A stretch of 22,291 bases of DNA from Methylococcaceae bacterium (GTDB taxonomy: Bacteria > Pseudomonadota > Gammaproteobacteria > Methylococcales > Methylomonadaceae), in assembly GCA_030699345.1 (NCBI GenBank), contig JAUYMX010000064.1, forward strand, positions 1 through 22,291, given 5' to 3'. Shown in pieces: positions 1 through 8,535 of this stretch (position 1 is its first letter; each line of letters begins with the position of its first letter). The notes beneath the pieces are model-generated. The model searched no databases. It was not told the DNA's origin and saw only the letters and a program-made list of their open reading frames with translations. The position numbers were made by a program, and so were the translations under genes.

Positions 1-91
1 TGCAATACAATAAGTCATAGAAACGTTCGTTTGTTGTAATTAAATTAAGGTTGTTGATTATCCAGCAAACCAACTCCAACGTCCATGATGT

Positions 92-113
92 AAAAAGTAT
101 AGATTAGCTATAC
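92..113 (-). terminator. Weak rho-independent terminator after the minus-strand operon
   Basis: Read on the minus strand, a 6-bp perfect stem (GTATAG / CTATAC, 5-base loop CTAAT) begins one base after the TAA stop of the transglutaminase gene and is followed directly by five T. The stem is short and AT-rich, so termination would be leaky. It is the only terminator-like structure at the end of this operon. Bases 1-91 beyond it show nothing I can name. Confidence 0.5.
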
Positions 114-114
114 A

Positions 115-1071
115 TTAATCCAATCTAAGCACATCCACTGACACCGACAAGCTATGCTGGCCGCCGCCAAAAGCGATGCCTTTCAGCGGTGTGACATCCG
201 TGTAATCCCGCCCCCAAGCCAAAGTAATATGTTGATCAAAGGGCAAGGTATTATTGGTGGGATCAAACTCCAGCCAGCCAGTACCCGGCACATAGACGGC
301 AAACCAAGCATGTGACGCATCTGCGCCGACCAATCGTTGCTTACCTGGCGCAGGCAGCGTCTCCACATAACCACTGACGTACCGCGCCGCAATGCCAAAG
401 GAGCGCAGGCATCCTATCGCTAAATGGGCAAAATCCTGACAGACACCACGACGAAAATGCAGCACATCCGATAACGGCGTCGCAATCGTGGTGAAGGTCG
501 GATCATAAGTAAAATCGGTATGGATACGCTGCATCAAATCCGCGACGACCTGTACCAATGGCCGACCCGGCTCAAATGAGCTTTGTGCGTAATTAGCCAA
601 GTCGGCAGTTGTCGCCACCATCGGCGAATCCAGTAAATACTGTTTGGCTTCCAATAGCTCATCTTGCACATCGGCTTGCTGCACTTGCGATTGGCTTTGC
701 GTTTGCCCAGTCATTGACTGTGCTGCCCACCCTACATTTGACTGACTCTGGCTTTGTAACTGCTCACGCACCTGTTCCCAGGTCACCAAACTGGCTAATT
801 CGTTACGGCTTTGCCGAGGAAACACAGTCACTTCGCTAATGGCCGTCACAGTTAAACGCTGATGTGTTTGTTGTATTGCAAAGTAAGCGACACGATTGCC
901 GAAAAAATCGCTACGTTCCTGAAAATCGCTAGGCTCCGGATTAATTTCGAGGCGACTGTCATGACATTGCTGACGCCAGAAATCACGCGGTTGCAGTCGT
1001 GCTTCATTCTGGCACAAACCAACCTGTTGACTGTATTGATAATAGGTACTGTGGGTGATACGGAATTTCAC
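115..1071 (-). CDS. Transglutaminase-like cysteine protease family protein (amidoligase cluster)
   Basis: A 318-residue cytoplasmic protein of the bacterial transglutaminase-like (papain-fold) superfamily. The N-terminal beta domain (about 1-90) opens with KFRITHSTYYQYS. The core (about 150-275) holds the catalytic triad: Cys211 in RGVCQDFAH, His254 in ASHAWFAVY and Asp270 in LEFDPTNN. Family members cleave or transfer amide bonds; in this gene neighbourhood they are predicted to act on peptides made by the ATP-grasp partner. Between the domains (about 103-135) lies a Gln/Ser-rich stretch with QSQSQS runs, which looks like an insertion. The start is GTG, overlapping the upstream stop as GTGA, with a GAGG Shine-Dalgarno about 7 bases before it, so the gene is translationally coupled to the ATP-grasp/alpha-E gene. 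No signal peptide. The family call is firm; the substrate is unknown. Confidence 0.9.
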   Translation of the reverse strand: MKFRITHSTYYQYSQQVGLCQNEARLQPRDFWRQQCHDSRLEINPEPSDFQERSDFFGNRVAYFAIQQTHQRLTVTAISEVTVFPRQSRNELASLVTWEQVREQLQSQSQSNVGWAAQSMTGQTQSQSQVQQADVQDELLEAKQYLLDSPMVATTADLANYAQSSFEPGRPLVQVVADLMQRIHTDFTYDPTFTTIATPLSDVLHFRRGVCQDFAHLAIGCLRSFGIAARYVSGYVETLPAPGKQRLVGADASHAWFAVYVPGTGWLEFDPTNNTLPFDQHITLAWGRDYTDVTPLKGIAFGGGQHSLSVSVDVLRLD

Positions 1072-3629
1072 AAGTCATCCTCGGATTGCGTCGGCGTCAT
1101 TAATTGAGGCACTTGAGAATGGCTAAAATAGGCTTGCGCAATAACGTCATACAGTTGCCATAACAATTCCGTCATTGCCGACAACAAATTTTCCAGCTCG
1201 CTATAAACACCGGCTTTGTCATCAACTTTAACTAATTCAGACACTTTAACCAGACGTAAGTCGGTATAGGCTCTGAGTATCAAGCATTCTTCTTCGCTCA
1301 ATTGCCCTTTACCGCGTTCCCTGGGCAAATCACTGATATGGGCAGATAACTGGTGCAGTTGATAAGCCAATGAACGCGGGTGAGTTTCATCCATTAATAA
1401 CAGCTCCAGCACCATCGGCAACTGGATAAAAGAACGGTACCGCCGTCGATAAATGCTTAAGCTATCGGTAGAGACCAATAACGCCTCCAGCAGCTGATTT
1501 TGCAAAGCCAGTTCATGCCGCTGCACCACTGTGGCGCGCAACAAGCCAACCAATGCCAGCGCATGTTCCAGGCGGCGACCGCTATCCAGCATTAACCAAC
1601 CGGCTTCACGCGTCATGCTTTCCGACGTTAAACCAATAAAGGCAACAAAACCGGTAATTAAATCGTCCAGGTATTTTTGCAGTTGCTCCAGGTCGCAATC
1701 ATTATTGACGACCCGTTGTTGCCAGCGCCGTTGAATGTTATCAACGCAGCGCCAGGTATCCTGAGACCAAACATCACGAATACTAAACGCCGTGTGAGCA
1801 AAGGCCTGGATGCTGGCCGCCAGCGTTCCGGCGCGATGGCTATTTTTAGCCAGGGCCATTAATTCATTTTGAGGGGCTTTTAATACCGTCGCATTGCTCA
1901 AAATAAACCCAGGATAGGTGCCGGTGACTTGCGTCATCGCGCACAACAAAACGTTGAGGCATTGGCCATCCAGCGGATCGTCAAACTCCTGGGCTTCGGC
2001 TAACTTGGGCAGCAGCGTGCGCATCAAACGAGCCGCCGCCTTGATCCGCTCAAGGTGTCTGCCCACCCAAAATAGGTTGTCCGCTGCGCGACTGGTTAAG
2101 GGTTCGGTGACAGCCGACAAGATCACATCCCGGCCCGGCTGAGTCCATAAACTCACCTGCTTGTCCGGCTCATCCGCCAATACCCAAGTATCTTTACTGA
2201 TGCCGCCCGCTTGATTGGAGACGATAAAATCATCTTGCTGACGAGCGACCCGCGTCAGACCGCCGGGCATTACTTGGTAACCCTCGCTAGTCGCGACTAC
2301 AAAACTCCGCAACACCGCAAAGCGCGGTTCAATGCGGTGGTCGATAAAGGCCGGCACGGTTGAAAAGCCAACTTGCTCCTGAGCCACATAACAATGCGGC
2401 TTGGCCATAATAGCGGCCCGTAATTGCTCTTTTTCCTTGCTGCTTAATTGGCCGCCAAACATCGCGTAATTTCCAGCCGTTCGATTGATGGGTTTGATGA
2501 CCATGCGTTCAAGATTTTGCAAGACAAAATCCCGCTCGCGACGCTGTCCGCACCACCAAGTGGCCACCGAAGGCAGCATCAACTCTTCATTTAAAAAATA
2601 ACGCGATAGCCTGGGTAAAAACGCCAGCAACCCCGGATTTTCCAACACGCTACTGCCGAGTGGATTGGCAATCGCGACATTGTTTCGACGCACCGCTTCC
2701 AGTAATCCGGCCACGCCTAGTCGTGAAGAACTGCGTAGTTCCAGCGGGTCACAGAAAGAATCATCCACTCGCCGCAAAATAACGTCGACCGGTTGCAGAC
2801 CATCCAAGGATTTAAGCCAGACGCGGCCATCTCGTACCGTCAGGTCATCGCCCTGAACCAGCGTAAAGCCCAGATAAGACGCTAAGTAGGCATGCTCAAA
2901 GTAAGTTTCATTAAGAGAGCCAGGCGTGAGCACCACAATGCGTGGATCTTCTTTATTGTGCGGCGCCAGCTCGGCCAAGCCTTTACGCAGCGCCTTGAAA
3001 AATCCGGACAGCCGATGCGCTTGCGTTTCCTTAAAAATCTCAGGAATTATTCGCGTCATTACGGTGCGATTTTCCAACGCATAACCGGCACCGGAAGGCG
3101 CTTGGCTACGATCATCCAACACCCACATGCGGCCGTTATGACCACGGGCAAGGTTGGCAGAATAGACGGTCAACTGACGCTGTTTTTCAGGCAGTGCGCC
3201 GACACACGGATGCAAAAAACCATCGTGGGCAAATACTAATTCACTAGGCAACAAGCCTTTTTTTAACAGTTGCTGCTTGCCGTAAATGTCTCTTAACACC
3301 AGGTCCAGCAATTCGGCGCGTTGCTTTAATCCCGCTTCAATCAGCGCCCACTCTTCGCTGCTGATCAGTAATGGAATGGGATCAAGTCGCCAGGGCCGGG
3401 CGAGTTTTTGCGTATCGCCGTAAACGTTATAAGTAACGCCGTTTTCTCTTAACAGGCGTTGAGCTTCACGGCGGCGCAGTTCTAATTGTTCACTGCCTAG
3501 TTTTGCAACAGAGCCCATAAAGCGCTCCCAATGCGGCAGCACTTTGGTTTCTTTGGCAACCATTTCATCGTAAACGCCAAGTTTGGTGGCGTAATATTGC
3601 GCGCCAATATCCCCGTTTGCTTCGCTCAC
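1068..3629 (-). CDS. Fused circularly permuted ATP-grasp (type 2) and alpha-E domain protein
   Basis: An 853-residue fusion. Residues about 10-490 are a circularly permuted ATP-grasp ligase, with RIVVLTPG (230-237), EHAYLA (245-250), VDVILRRVDD (281-290), MVIKP (376-380), GGLTRVA (456-462) and SKDTWVL (478-484). Residues about 512-835 are the all-helical alpha-E (DUF403) domain, starting SRAADNLFWVGRHLER. ATP-grasp enzymes activate a carboxylate with ATP and join it to an amine; alpha-E is an obligate neighbour of unknown role. Two family motifs are weaker here than in the split copy at 10131-11591: the glycine loop after KP reads INRTAGNYAMFGG instead of a GGYGM loop, and the RHIDLRPF motif is replaced by RFAVLRSF. 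Activity may therefore differ. The GTG start is supported by AGGGA about 7 bases upstream. It lies 32 bases after gltA and overlaps the transglutaminase gene by 4. Confidence 0.92.
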   Translation of the reverse strand: MSEANGDIGAQYYATKLGVYDEMVAKETKVLPHWERFMGSVAKLGSEQLELRRREAQRLLRENGVTYNVYGDTQKLARPWRLDPIPLLISSEEWALIEAGLKQRAELLDLVLRDIYGKQQLLKKGLLPSELVFAHDGFLHPCVGALPEKQRQLTVYSANLARGHNGRMWVLDDRSQAPSGAGYALENRTVMTRIIPEIFKETQAHRLSGFFKALRKGLAELAPHNKEDPRIVVLTPGSLNETYFEHAYLASYLGFTLVQGDDLTVRDGRVWLKSLDGLQPVDVILRRVDDSFCDPLELRSSSRLGVAGLLEAVRRNNVAIANPLGSSVLENPGLLAFLPRLSRYFLNEELMLPSVATWWCGQRRERDFVLQNLERMVIKPINRTAGNYAMFGGQLSSKEKEQLRAAIMAKPHCYVAQEQVGFSTVPAFIDHRIEPRFAVLRSFVVATSEGYQVMPGGLTRVARQQDDFIVSNQAGGISKDTWVLADEPDKQVSLWTQPGRDVILSAVTEPLTSRAADNLFWVGRHLERIKAAARLMRTLLPKLAEAQEFDDPLDGQCLNVLLCAMTQVTGTYPGFILSNATVLKAPQNELMALAKNSHRAGTLAASIQAFAHTAFSIRDVWSQDTWRCVDNIQRRWQQRVVNNDCDLEQLQKYLDDLITGFVAFIGLTSESMTREAGWLMLDSGRRLEHALALVGLLRATVVQRHELALQNQLLEALLVSTDSLSIYRRRYRSFIQLPMVLELLLMDETHPRSLAYQLHQLSAHISDLPRERGKGQLSEEECLILRAYTDLRLVKVSELVKVDDKAGVYSELENLLSAMTELLWQLYDVIAQAYFSHSQVPQLMTPTQSEDDL

Positions 3630-3661
3630 ATTGCGTCCCTATTGATTTGCTGTCAGTAGTA

Positions 3662-4966
3662 TCAAGGCCGCTGATCAATATCCTGAAAATGACGTAACGG
3701 TTCCCCCACATAAAGCTGGCGAGGACGGGTAATAATCACTTGGTCGCCTTTAAGCATTTCCCGCCAATGCGCCAACCAACCCGGCATCCGGCCGATAGCA
3801 AATAACACCGTGAACATATTGGTAGGGATACCCGCAGCGCGCAGAATCAAGCCGGAATAAAAATCCACGTTGGGGTATAGCTTTCGTGAGATGAAATAAT
3901 CATCTTTTAAAGCCAGCTCTTCCAGTCGACGCGCAATATCAAACAACGGATCATTAACCCCGGCTTTGTTTAATAATTTGTCGCATTGCTTTTTTAATAC
4001 CATCGCGCGCGGATCAAAATTCTTGTACACACGATGCCCAAAGCCCATCAGTCGGCTGGTTGAGTTTTTGTCTTTTGCCTGATTGATAAATTCCGTGCCG
4101 TCACCGCCGTCGGCGTGTATCTGCTCAAGCATCTGAATCACATGCTGATTGGCGCCGCCATGACGCGGCCCCCACAGTGCGGAAATACCGGAAGACGCTA
4201 CTGCATAGACATTCGCCATGCTTGAGCCAGAAGTACGCACCGACGAGGTGCTGCAGTTTTGCTCATGGTCGGCATGTAGAATAAGAAACATATCGATGGC
4301 TCTGACGATGTCTTCATCCAATTCATAATCACGCACTGGCGAGGCAAACATCATATTCAGGAAGTTGCGGACAAACTTAAGCTTATAGGATGGATAAACC
4401 AACGGCTCGCCAATCGATTTCTTGTAAGAAAACGCTGCGATAGTACGTACTTGGGAAATAAGATTAATAACCACTTGCTGTTCTGTCACGCTATCAAGAC
4501 GATCAGGTAACGGATAAAACGTCGACAATGACGCCACCATGGTCGCTAAAATGCCCATAGGGTGGGAGCCGCGCGGAAAGCCATTAAAAAAATGATGCAT
4601 GTCTTCGTGGATAATCGAAGACTCATTAAGCTTGGTTGAAAAATCCAACAATTGCTGGCTGTTAGGCAGCTCACCATTCAGCAGTAAATAGGCCACTTCT
4701 ACAAATCGTGAGTTTTCCGCCAGCTCCTCAATCGGGTAACCGCGATAACGCAGTATGCCTTTTTCGCCGTCAATGTAAGTGATGGAGCTTTCGCAACTGG
4801 CGGTATTGCCGTAACCTTCATCCAAGGTCACATAACCACTTTGGTTACGCAATTTGGAAATGTCGATGGCTTTTTCGCCTTCAACGCCGATCAATGTCGG
4901 CAATTCGTAAGTTTTGTTATCCAGCGTCAACATCGCAGGGGGTAGTTTCTTTAATTTATCGGTCAT
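3662..4966 (-). CDS. gltA: Citrate synthase (type II)
   Basis: A 434-residue cytoplasmic citrate synthase that condenses oxaloacetate and acetyl-CoA to citrate at the entry to the TCA cycle. The length matches the proteobacterial hexameric GltA. The three catalytic residues are visible: His in LHADHEQNCSTS, His in GFGHRVYKN and Asp in PNVDFYSG. The C-terminal RPRQLYVG is also typical. An in-frame TTG three codons upstream is rejected because GGAGA sits 9 bases before the ATG at 4966 but almost on top of the TTG. The position is odd: it is in the middle of an amidoligase/transglutaminase operon, 32 bases before the ATP-grasp/alpha-E gene and 114 bases after the DUF2126 gene, that gap holding a repeat element and a stem-loop. 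I cannot tell from one window whether it is the only citrate synthase. Confidence 0.97.
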   Translation of the reverse strand: MTDKLKKLPPAMLTLDNKTYELPTLIGVEGEKAIDISKLRNQSGYVTLDEGYGNTASCESSITYIDGEKGILRYRGYPIEELAENSRFVEVAYLLLNGELPNSQQLLDFSTKLNESSIIHEDMHHFFNGFPRGSHPMGILATMVASLSTFYPLPDRLDSVTEQQVVINLISQVRTIAAFSYKKSIGEPLVYPSYKLKFVRNFLNMMFASPVRDYELDEDIVRAIDMFLILHADHEQNCSTSSVRTSGSSMANVYAVASSGISALWGPRHGGANQHVIQMLEQIHADGGDGTEFINQAKDKNSTSRLMGFGHRVYKNFDPRAMVLKKQCDKLLNKAGVNDPLFDIARRLEELALKDDYFISRKLYPNVDFYSGLILRAAGIPTNMFTVLFAIGRMPGWLAHWREMLKGDQVIITRPRQLYVGEPLRHFQDIDQRP

Positions 4967-4983
4967 TTGAATCAATCTCCAAA

Positions 4984-5004
4984 ATTAATGGGGTTTCCAT
5001 TAAT
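4984..5004 (-). terminator. Perfect 8-bp stem-loop just before the gltA Shine-Dalgarno
   Basis: ATTAATGG and CCATTAAT form a perfect 8-bp stem around a 5-base loop. On the minus strand it is followed by only a short T run (four counting the last stem base) and then the GGAGA ribosome binding site of gltA. It could weakly terminate transcripts coming from the DUF2126 gene, or sit in the gltA leader and modulate mRNA stability or ribosome access. The short T run makes a strong terminator unlikely. Confidence 0.4.
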
Positions 5005-5010
5005 AGTTGC

Positions 5011-5078
5011 GTAGGGTACGCATTGCGTACCGTTACCAATGTATTCACCACAATAATGGGTCGCAATGCGTACCCTAC
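5011..5078. repeat. Inverted-repeat intergenic element (REP/MITE-like)
   Basis: Two 17-base arms, GTAGGGTACGCATTGCG (5011-5027) and its exact reverse complement (5062-5078), flank a 34-base AT-rich centre. The left arm also contains its own palindrome, GGTACGCA-T-TGCGTACC (5015-5031). The right arm is followed two bases later by the stop codon of the DUF2126 gene. The layout, with a GC-rich arm pair wedged between genes, is that of dispersed palindromic elements carried by many bacteria. I found no second copy in this window, so repetitiveness in the genome is an inference. There is no T run, so it is not a standard terminator, though the long hairpin could stabilise RNA ends. Confidence 0.7.
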
Positions 5079-5080
5079 CT

Positions 5081-8000
5081 TTATCTATTTCGGTGCCGTA
5101 AATCCATTGTAAACGGATATTCGTGACTCAGCTCCTCTATGGGCGGCGCCATTGGTCTTGGCACTGCTTCATTGACGGTAAATTTTGCCAATGATTCTTG
5201 GTCCGATGAGGCCACCGGCGGCATAGCCAGCGGTGGCCGCACAATAGCGCCAGGCGTGTGGCCAAAATCCCAAAAGCGGGTAACGCGTCTGGCTTCGGCC
5301 TCATAACTATTGACCGGAAATGCGTCATAACTACGGCCACCAGGATGGGCAACATAATAAGTGCAGCCGCCTACCGAATGACCGTTCCATGTATCAATCA
5401 CATCAACAACTAAAGGCACATGCGGGCTGATGGTCGGATGTAACGCGGAAGGCGGTTGCCAGGCGCGATAACGCACCCCGACCACATACTCACCTTGTCG
5501 GCCGGTATTACGCAGCGACAAGCGTCTGCCATTACAGGTCAACACATAGCGCCCTTCGGTAAAGCCGGTGACTTTTATCTGTACCCGCTCGACCGATGAA
5601 TCGACATAACGCGCGGTGCCGGTGCTGCTGACTTCTTCACCCAAAACGTGCCAAGGCTCAATCGCAAAACGCATTTCCAGGTCAATGCCGTCCACCATGG
5701 TGTTGCCGTAACGGGGAAAGCGAAATTCAAAAAATGGTTCCAGCCATTCCAGTTCAAAGCCATAACCGGCACGCTGCAAGTCCTTGGTGACTTGCTTCAT
5801 ATCTTCATGCACATAATGCGGCAGCATAAAGCGGTCATGTAATTCGGTGCCCCAGCGGACCAAGTCATGCTTGTAAGGCTCACGCCAAAACCAAGCAATC
5901 AGCGAACGCAATAATACCGTTTGTACTAATGACATCCGGGCATGCGGCGGCATTTCAAACGCACGCAATTCTAAAATACCCAAGCGCCCGGTCGAGCTGT
6001 CGGGCGAATATAGTTTATCAATACAGAACTCGGAACGGTGCGTGTTGCCGGTAATGTCGGTCAGCAAATGTCGCAACAGTCGATCAACCAACCAAGGCGC
6101 AGGTACTTCGCCTTCAGGCATTTGTTGGAAAGCAATTTCCAGTTCATAGAGTTTTTCATCCCTGCCTTCGTCAACGCGCGGCGCTTGACTGGTCGGGCCG
6201 ATGAACATGCCGGAAAATAAATATGACAAGCCCGGATGATGCTGCCAGTACGTCACTAGACTGCGTAATAAGTCCGGGCGACGTAATAACGGGCTGTCAG
6301 TCGGTGTTTCCGCACCCATGGTGATATGGTTGCCGCCGCCGGTGCCGGTATGTCGACCATCGAGCATAAATTTCTCTGTGCCCAGCCTGACTTGATGCGC
6401 TTGTTCATAAAGAATGGTGGTTTTATCCACCAACTCTTGCCAGCTTTTTGAAGGATGAATGTTGACTTCAATGACGCCGGGATCAGGCGTTACCATTAAT
6501 CGTTCGATACGGTAATCGCGTGGCGGCTCATAACCTTCCAGCACCACAGGTATCGACAAATTGTCTGCAGTCGCTTCAACCGCAGCAACCAGCTCAAGAT
6601 AATGTTCCAGCAAAGTCAACGGCGGTAGAAAGATATGGATGCGCCCCTCACGGGCTTCGATACACACCGCCGTGTGCGGCACATTGACATGGATAGTTTG
6701 ATCATCCCCCGCCTCTTGCTCGGCAAGCTCGGGATGGGTTTTCAGTTTTTTCTCAAGATGACTGTAACGGCGCATAACTTCGCCATAATAATCGCCGAGC
6801 TCTGGCAGCGCTTCAAACAAGCTTTGTTCTTCCTGGCTATCGCGTTTGTCCGGGGCAACCCAAGGCAGACTGGCCAGCGGCATGCGCATACCCATCGGCG
6901 AATTACCGGGAATCAAAAACATTTGCCCGCGACGAAAATCCCAAGGCCCGCTTTTCCATTGTTGATTGGTCCAATCCCACTTAATAGGCAAGGTGTACCC
7001 GGCGGGCTTACCTAAATCAGAATCCAACAATTGCGTCAGTGTCTTACGTTCAATGGAGTCTTTTAGATTGCTTTTTAACGGGTCGATATTTTCCGGCAGC
7101 GTGCCTTCTTGCCAGAGGTAGTAAAAACTGTCTTCATAACCGGTTTTGATATAGCGCGGTTGTACGCCCAAACGTAAGGTGAATTGCTTGATAAACTGCT
7201 CGGCCTGCTCAACGGTGTGCCCGTAATCTTTGGTTATATCCGCTAACAAGGCTGGATTACGCCAAACGGGTGCGCCGTCCTTACGCCAGAATATGCCATA
7301 TTGCCAACGCGGCAACGGTTCACCCGGATACCACTTACCTTGTCCGTAGTGCAACATGGCGCCTTTTGCGAACACATCACGCAGCCGTTTAGTTAACTCA
7401 TTAGCGCGCTCACGTTTGTGTTTGCCATCGGCATCGACATTCCATTCCGCGCCTTCCATGTCATCCGCAGAAACAAAGGTCGGTTCGCCGCCCATGGTTA
7501 AACGCACATCATCGGCCAGCAATTGCCGGTCAACCAGCTGACCCAGGGCATCGATGTGATACCACTGCTCATCGGTATAAGGCTTGGTGACGCGCGGATC
7601 TTCATGCAGACGATCAACGGTGTTGCTGAATTCAAAGTCCACTTCGCATTTGTCGGTGCCGCCGGTCACCGGTGCGGCACTGGCGGGATCAGGTGTACAT
7701 GCCAGCGGAATATGGCCTTCTCCCGCAAGTAAACCGGAAGTCGGGTCAAGCCCAATCCATCCGGCACCGGGGATGTAGACTTCAGTCCAGGCGTGTAAAT
7801 CGGTAAAGTCCTGTTCAGGGCCAGACGGGCCGTCCAAGGATTTGACGTCAGCCGTCAATTGCACCAGATAGCCGGACACAAACCGCGCCGCCAAGCCCAA
7901 ATGACGAAGTATCAACACCAGCAACCAAGCCGAATCCCGGCATGAGCCGCTCAACTTGGTCAGTGATTCCTCACAACTCTGGATACCCACTTCCATGCGG

Positions 8001-8479
8001 ATGTTGTAGCTAATCGTTTGAAACACTTTGCGGTTAACATCAACCAGAAAGTCATTGATGGTGCGCTTGCTGAGGTCAAAATCAGCGAGCCATTGTTTCA
8101 ATAACGGACCGTCTTCAGTAATTTCCAAGTACGGCTGCAATTCTTTCAACAACAGCTCATCGTATTTAAACGGGTATTGTTCGGCATATTCTTCAACAAA
8201 AAAGTCAAAGGGATTGATGACCGTCATGTCAGCGATGACTTCCACTTCAACACTGAGTTTGCGGCATTTTTCCGGGAATACGACCCGTGCCAGAATATTA
8301 CCAAACGGATCTTGCTGCCAATTAATGAAATGGTCTGCAGGCTCGATGCGCAAGCTGTAGCCCTTGATCGGCGTGCGACTATGCACGGCCGGACGCAATC
8401 TAAAGACGTGTGGCGACAGGGAAACTGATCTATCGAAGTTGTAGACAGTTTTGTGACGGAGTGCTACCCGAATGGTCAT
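5081..8479 (-). CDS. Transglutaminase / DUF2126 putative amidoligase fusion protein
   Basis: A very large (1132 residue) cytoplasmic protein. The N-terminal transglutaminase beta domain (about 1-90) is followed by a transglutaminase core (about 150-260) with an intact triad: Cys180 in GSCRDSAWLL, His229 in DLHAWTEVYIPG and Asp245 in GLDPTSG. The rest (about 310-1110) is DUF2126, a putative amidoligase domain related to glutamine-synthetase-fold ligases. It includes LTMGGEPTFVSADD (327-340), PDPGVIEVNIHPS (665-677) and a GTGGGNHITMG loop (712-722). The protein thus pairs an amide-forming module with an amide-cleaving or transferring module. The start is well supported by GAGGAA 6 bases before the ATG. 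It follows the HPPD-like gene by 56 bases and is probably in the same sigma-54 transcript. Family members are almost always neighbours of alpha-E/ATP-grasp genes; the product is unknown. Confidence 0.93.
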   Translation of the reverse strand: MTIRVALRHKTVYNFDRSVSLSPHVFRLRPAVHSRTPIKGYSLRIEPADHFINWQQDPFGNILARVVFPEKCRKLSVEVEVIADMTVINPFDFFVEEYAEQYPFKYDELLLKELQPYLEITEDGPLLKQWLADFDLSKRTINDFLVDVNRKVFQTISYNIRMEVGIQSCEESLTKLSGSCRDSAWLLVLILRHLGLAARFVSGYLVQLTADVKSLDGPSGPEQDFTDLHAWTEVYIPGAGWIGLDPTSGLLAGEGHIPLACTPDPASAAPVTGGTDKCEVDFEFSNTVDRLHEDPRVTKPYTDEQWYHIDALGQLVDRQLLADDVRLTMGGEPTFVSADDMEGAEWNVDADGKHKRERANELTKRLRDVFAKGAMLHYGQGKWYPGEPLPRWQYGIFWRKDGAPVWRNPALLADITKDYGHTVEQAEQFIKQFTLRLGVQPRYIKTGYEDSFYYLWQEGTLPENIDPLKSNLKDSIERKTLTQLLDSDLGKPAGYTLPIKWDWTNQQWKSGPWDFRRGQMFLIPGNSPMGMRMPLASLPWVAPDKRDSQEEQSLFEALPELGDYYGEVMRRYSHLEKKLKTHPELAEQEAGDDQTIHVNVPHTAVCIEAREGRIHIFLPPLTLLEHYLELVAAVEATADNLSIPVVLEGYEPPRDYRIERLMVTPDPGVIEVNIHPSKSWQELVDKTTILYEQAHQVRLGTEKFMLDGRHTGTGGGNHITMGAETPTDSPLLRRPDLLRSLVTYWQHHPGLSYLFSGMFIGPTSQAPRVDEGRDEKLYELEIAFQQMPEGEVPAPWLVDRLLRHLLTDITGNTHRSEFCIDKLYSPDSSTGRLGILELRAFEMPPHARMSLVQTVLLRSLIAWFWREPYKHDLVRWGTELHDRFMLPHYVHEDMKQVTKDLQRAGYGFELEWLEPFFEFRFPRYGNTMVDGIDLEMRFAIEPWHVLGEEVSSTGTARYVDSSVERVQIKVTGFTEGRYVLTCNGRRLSLRNTGRQGEYVVGVRYRAWQPPSALHPTISPHVPLVVDVIDTWNGHSVGGCTYYVAHPGGRSYDAFPVNSYEAEARRVTRFWDFGHTPGAIVRPPLAMPPVASSDQESLAKFTVNEAVPRPMAPPIEELSHEYPFTMDLRHRNR

Positions 8480-8535
8480 GATTTTTTCCTCGCCAAAGCG
8501 TTAAGTGTTACTAAGATTTCTAACCACCAATGCCA

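Noticed and set aside
2892..3239. A 115-codon open frame on the plus strand opposite the ATP-grasp/alpha-E gene
   Set aside because: It lies wholly inside a well supported gene on the other strand, has no family resemblance, and is like several other antisense open frames here.
6635..7015. A 126-codon plus-strand frame opposite the DUF2126 gene
   Set aside because: It is antisense to a clearly conserved coding region and shows no recognisable domain; it is a shadow of the real frame.
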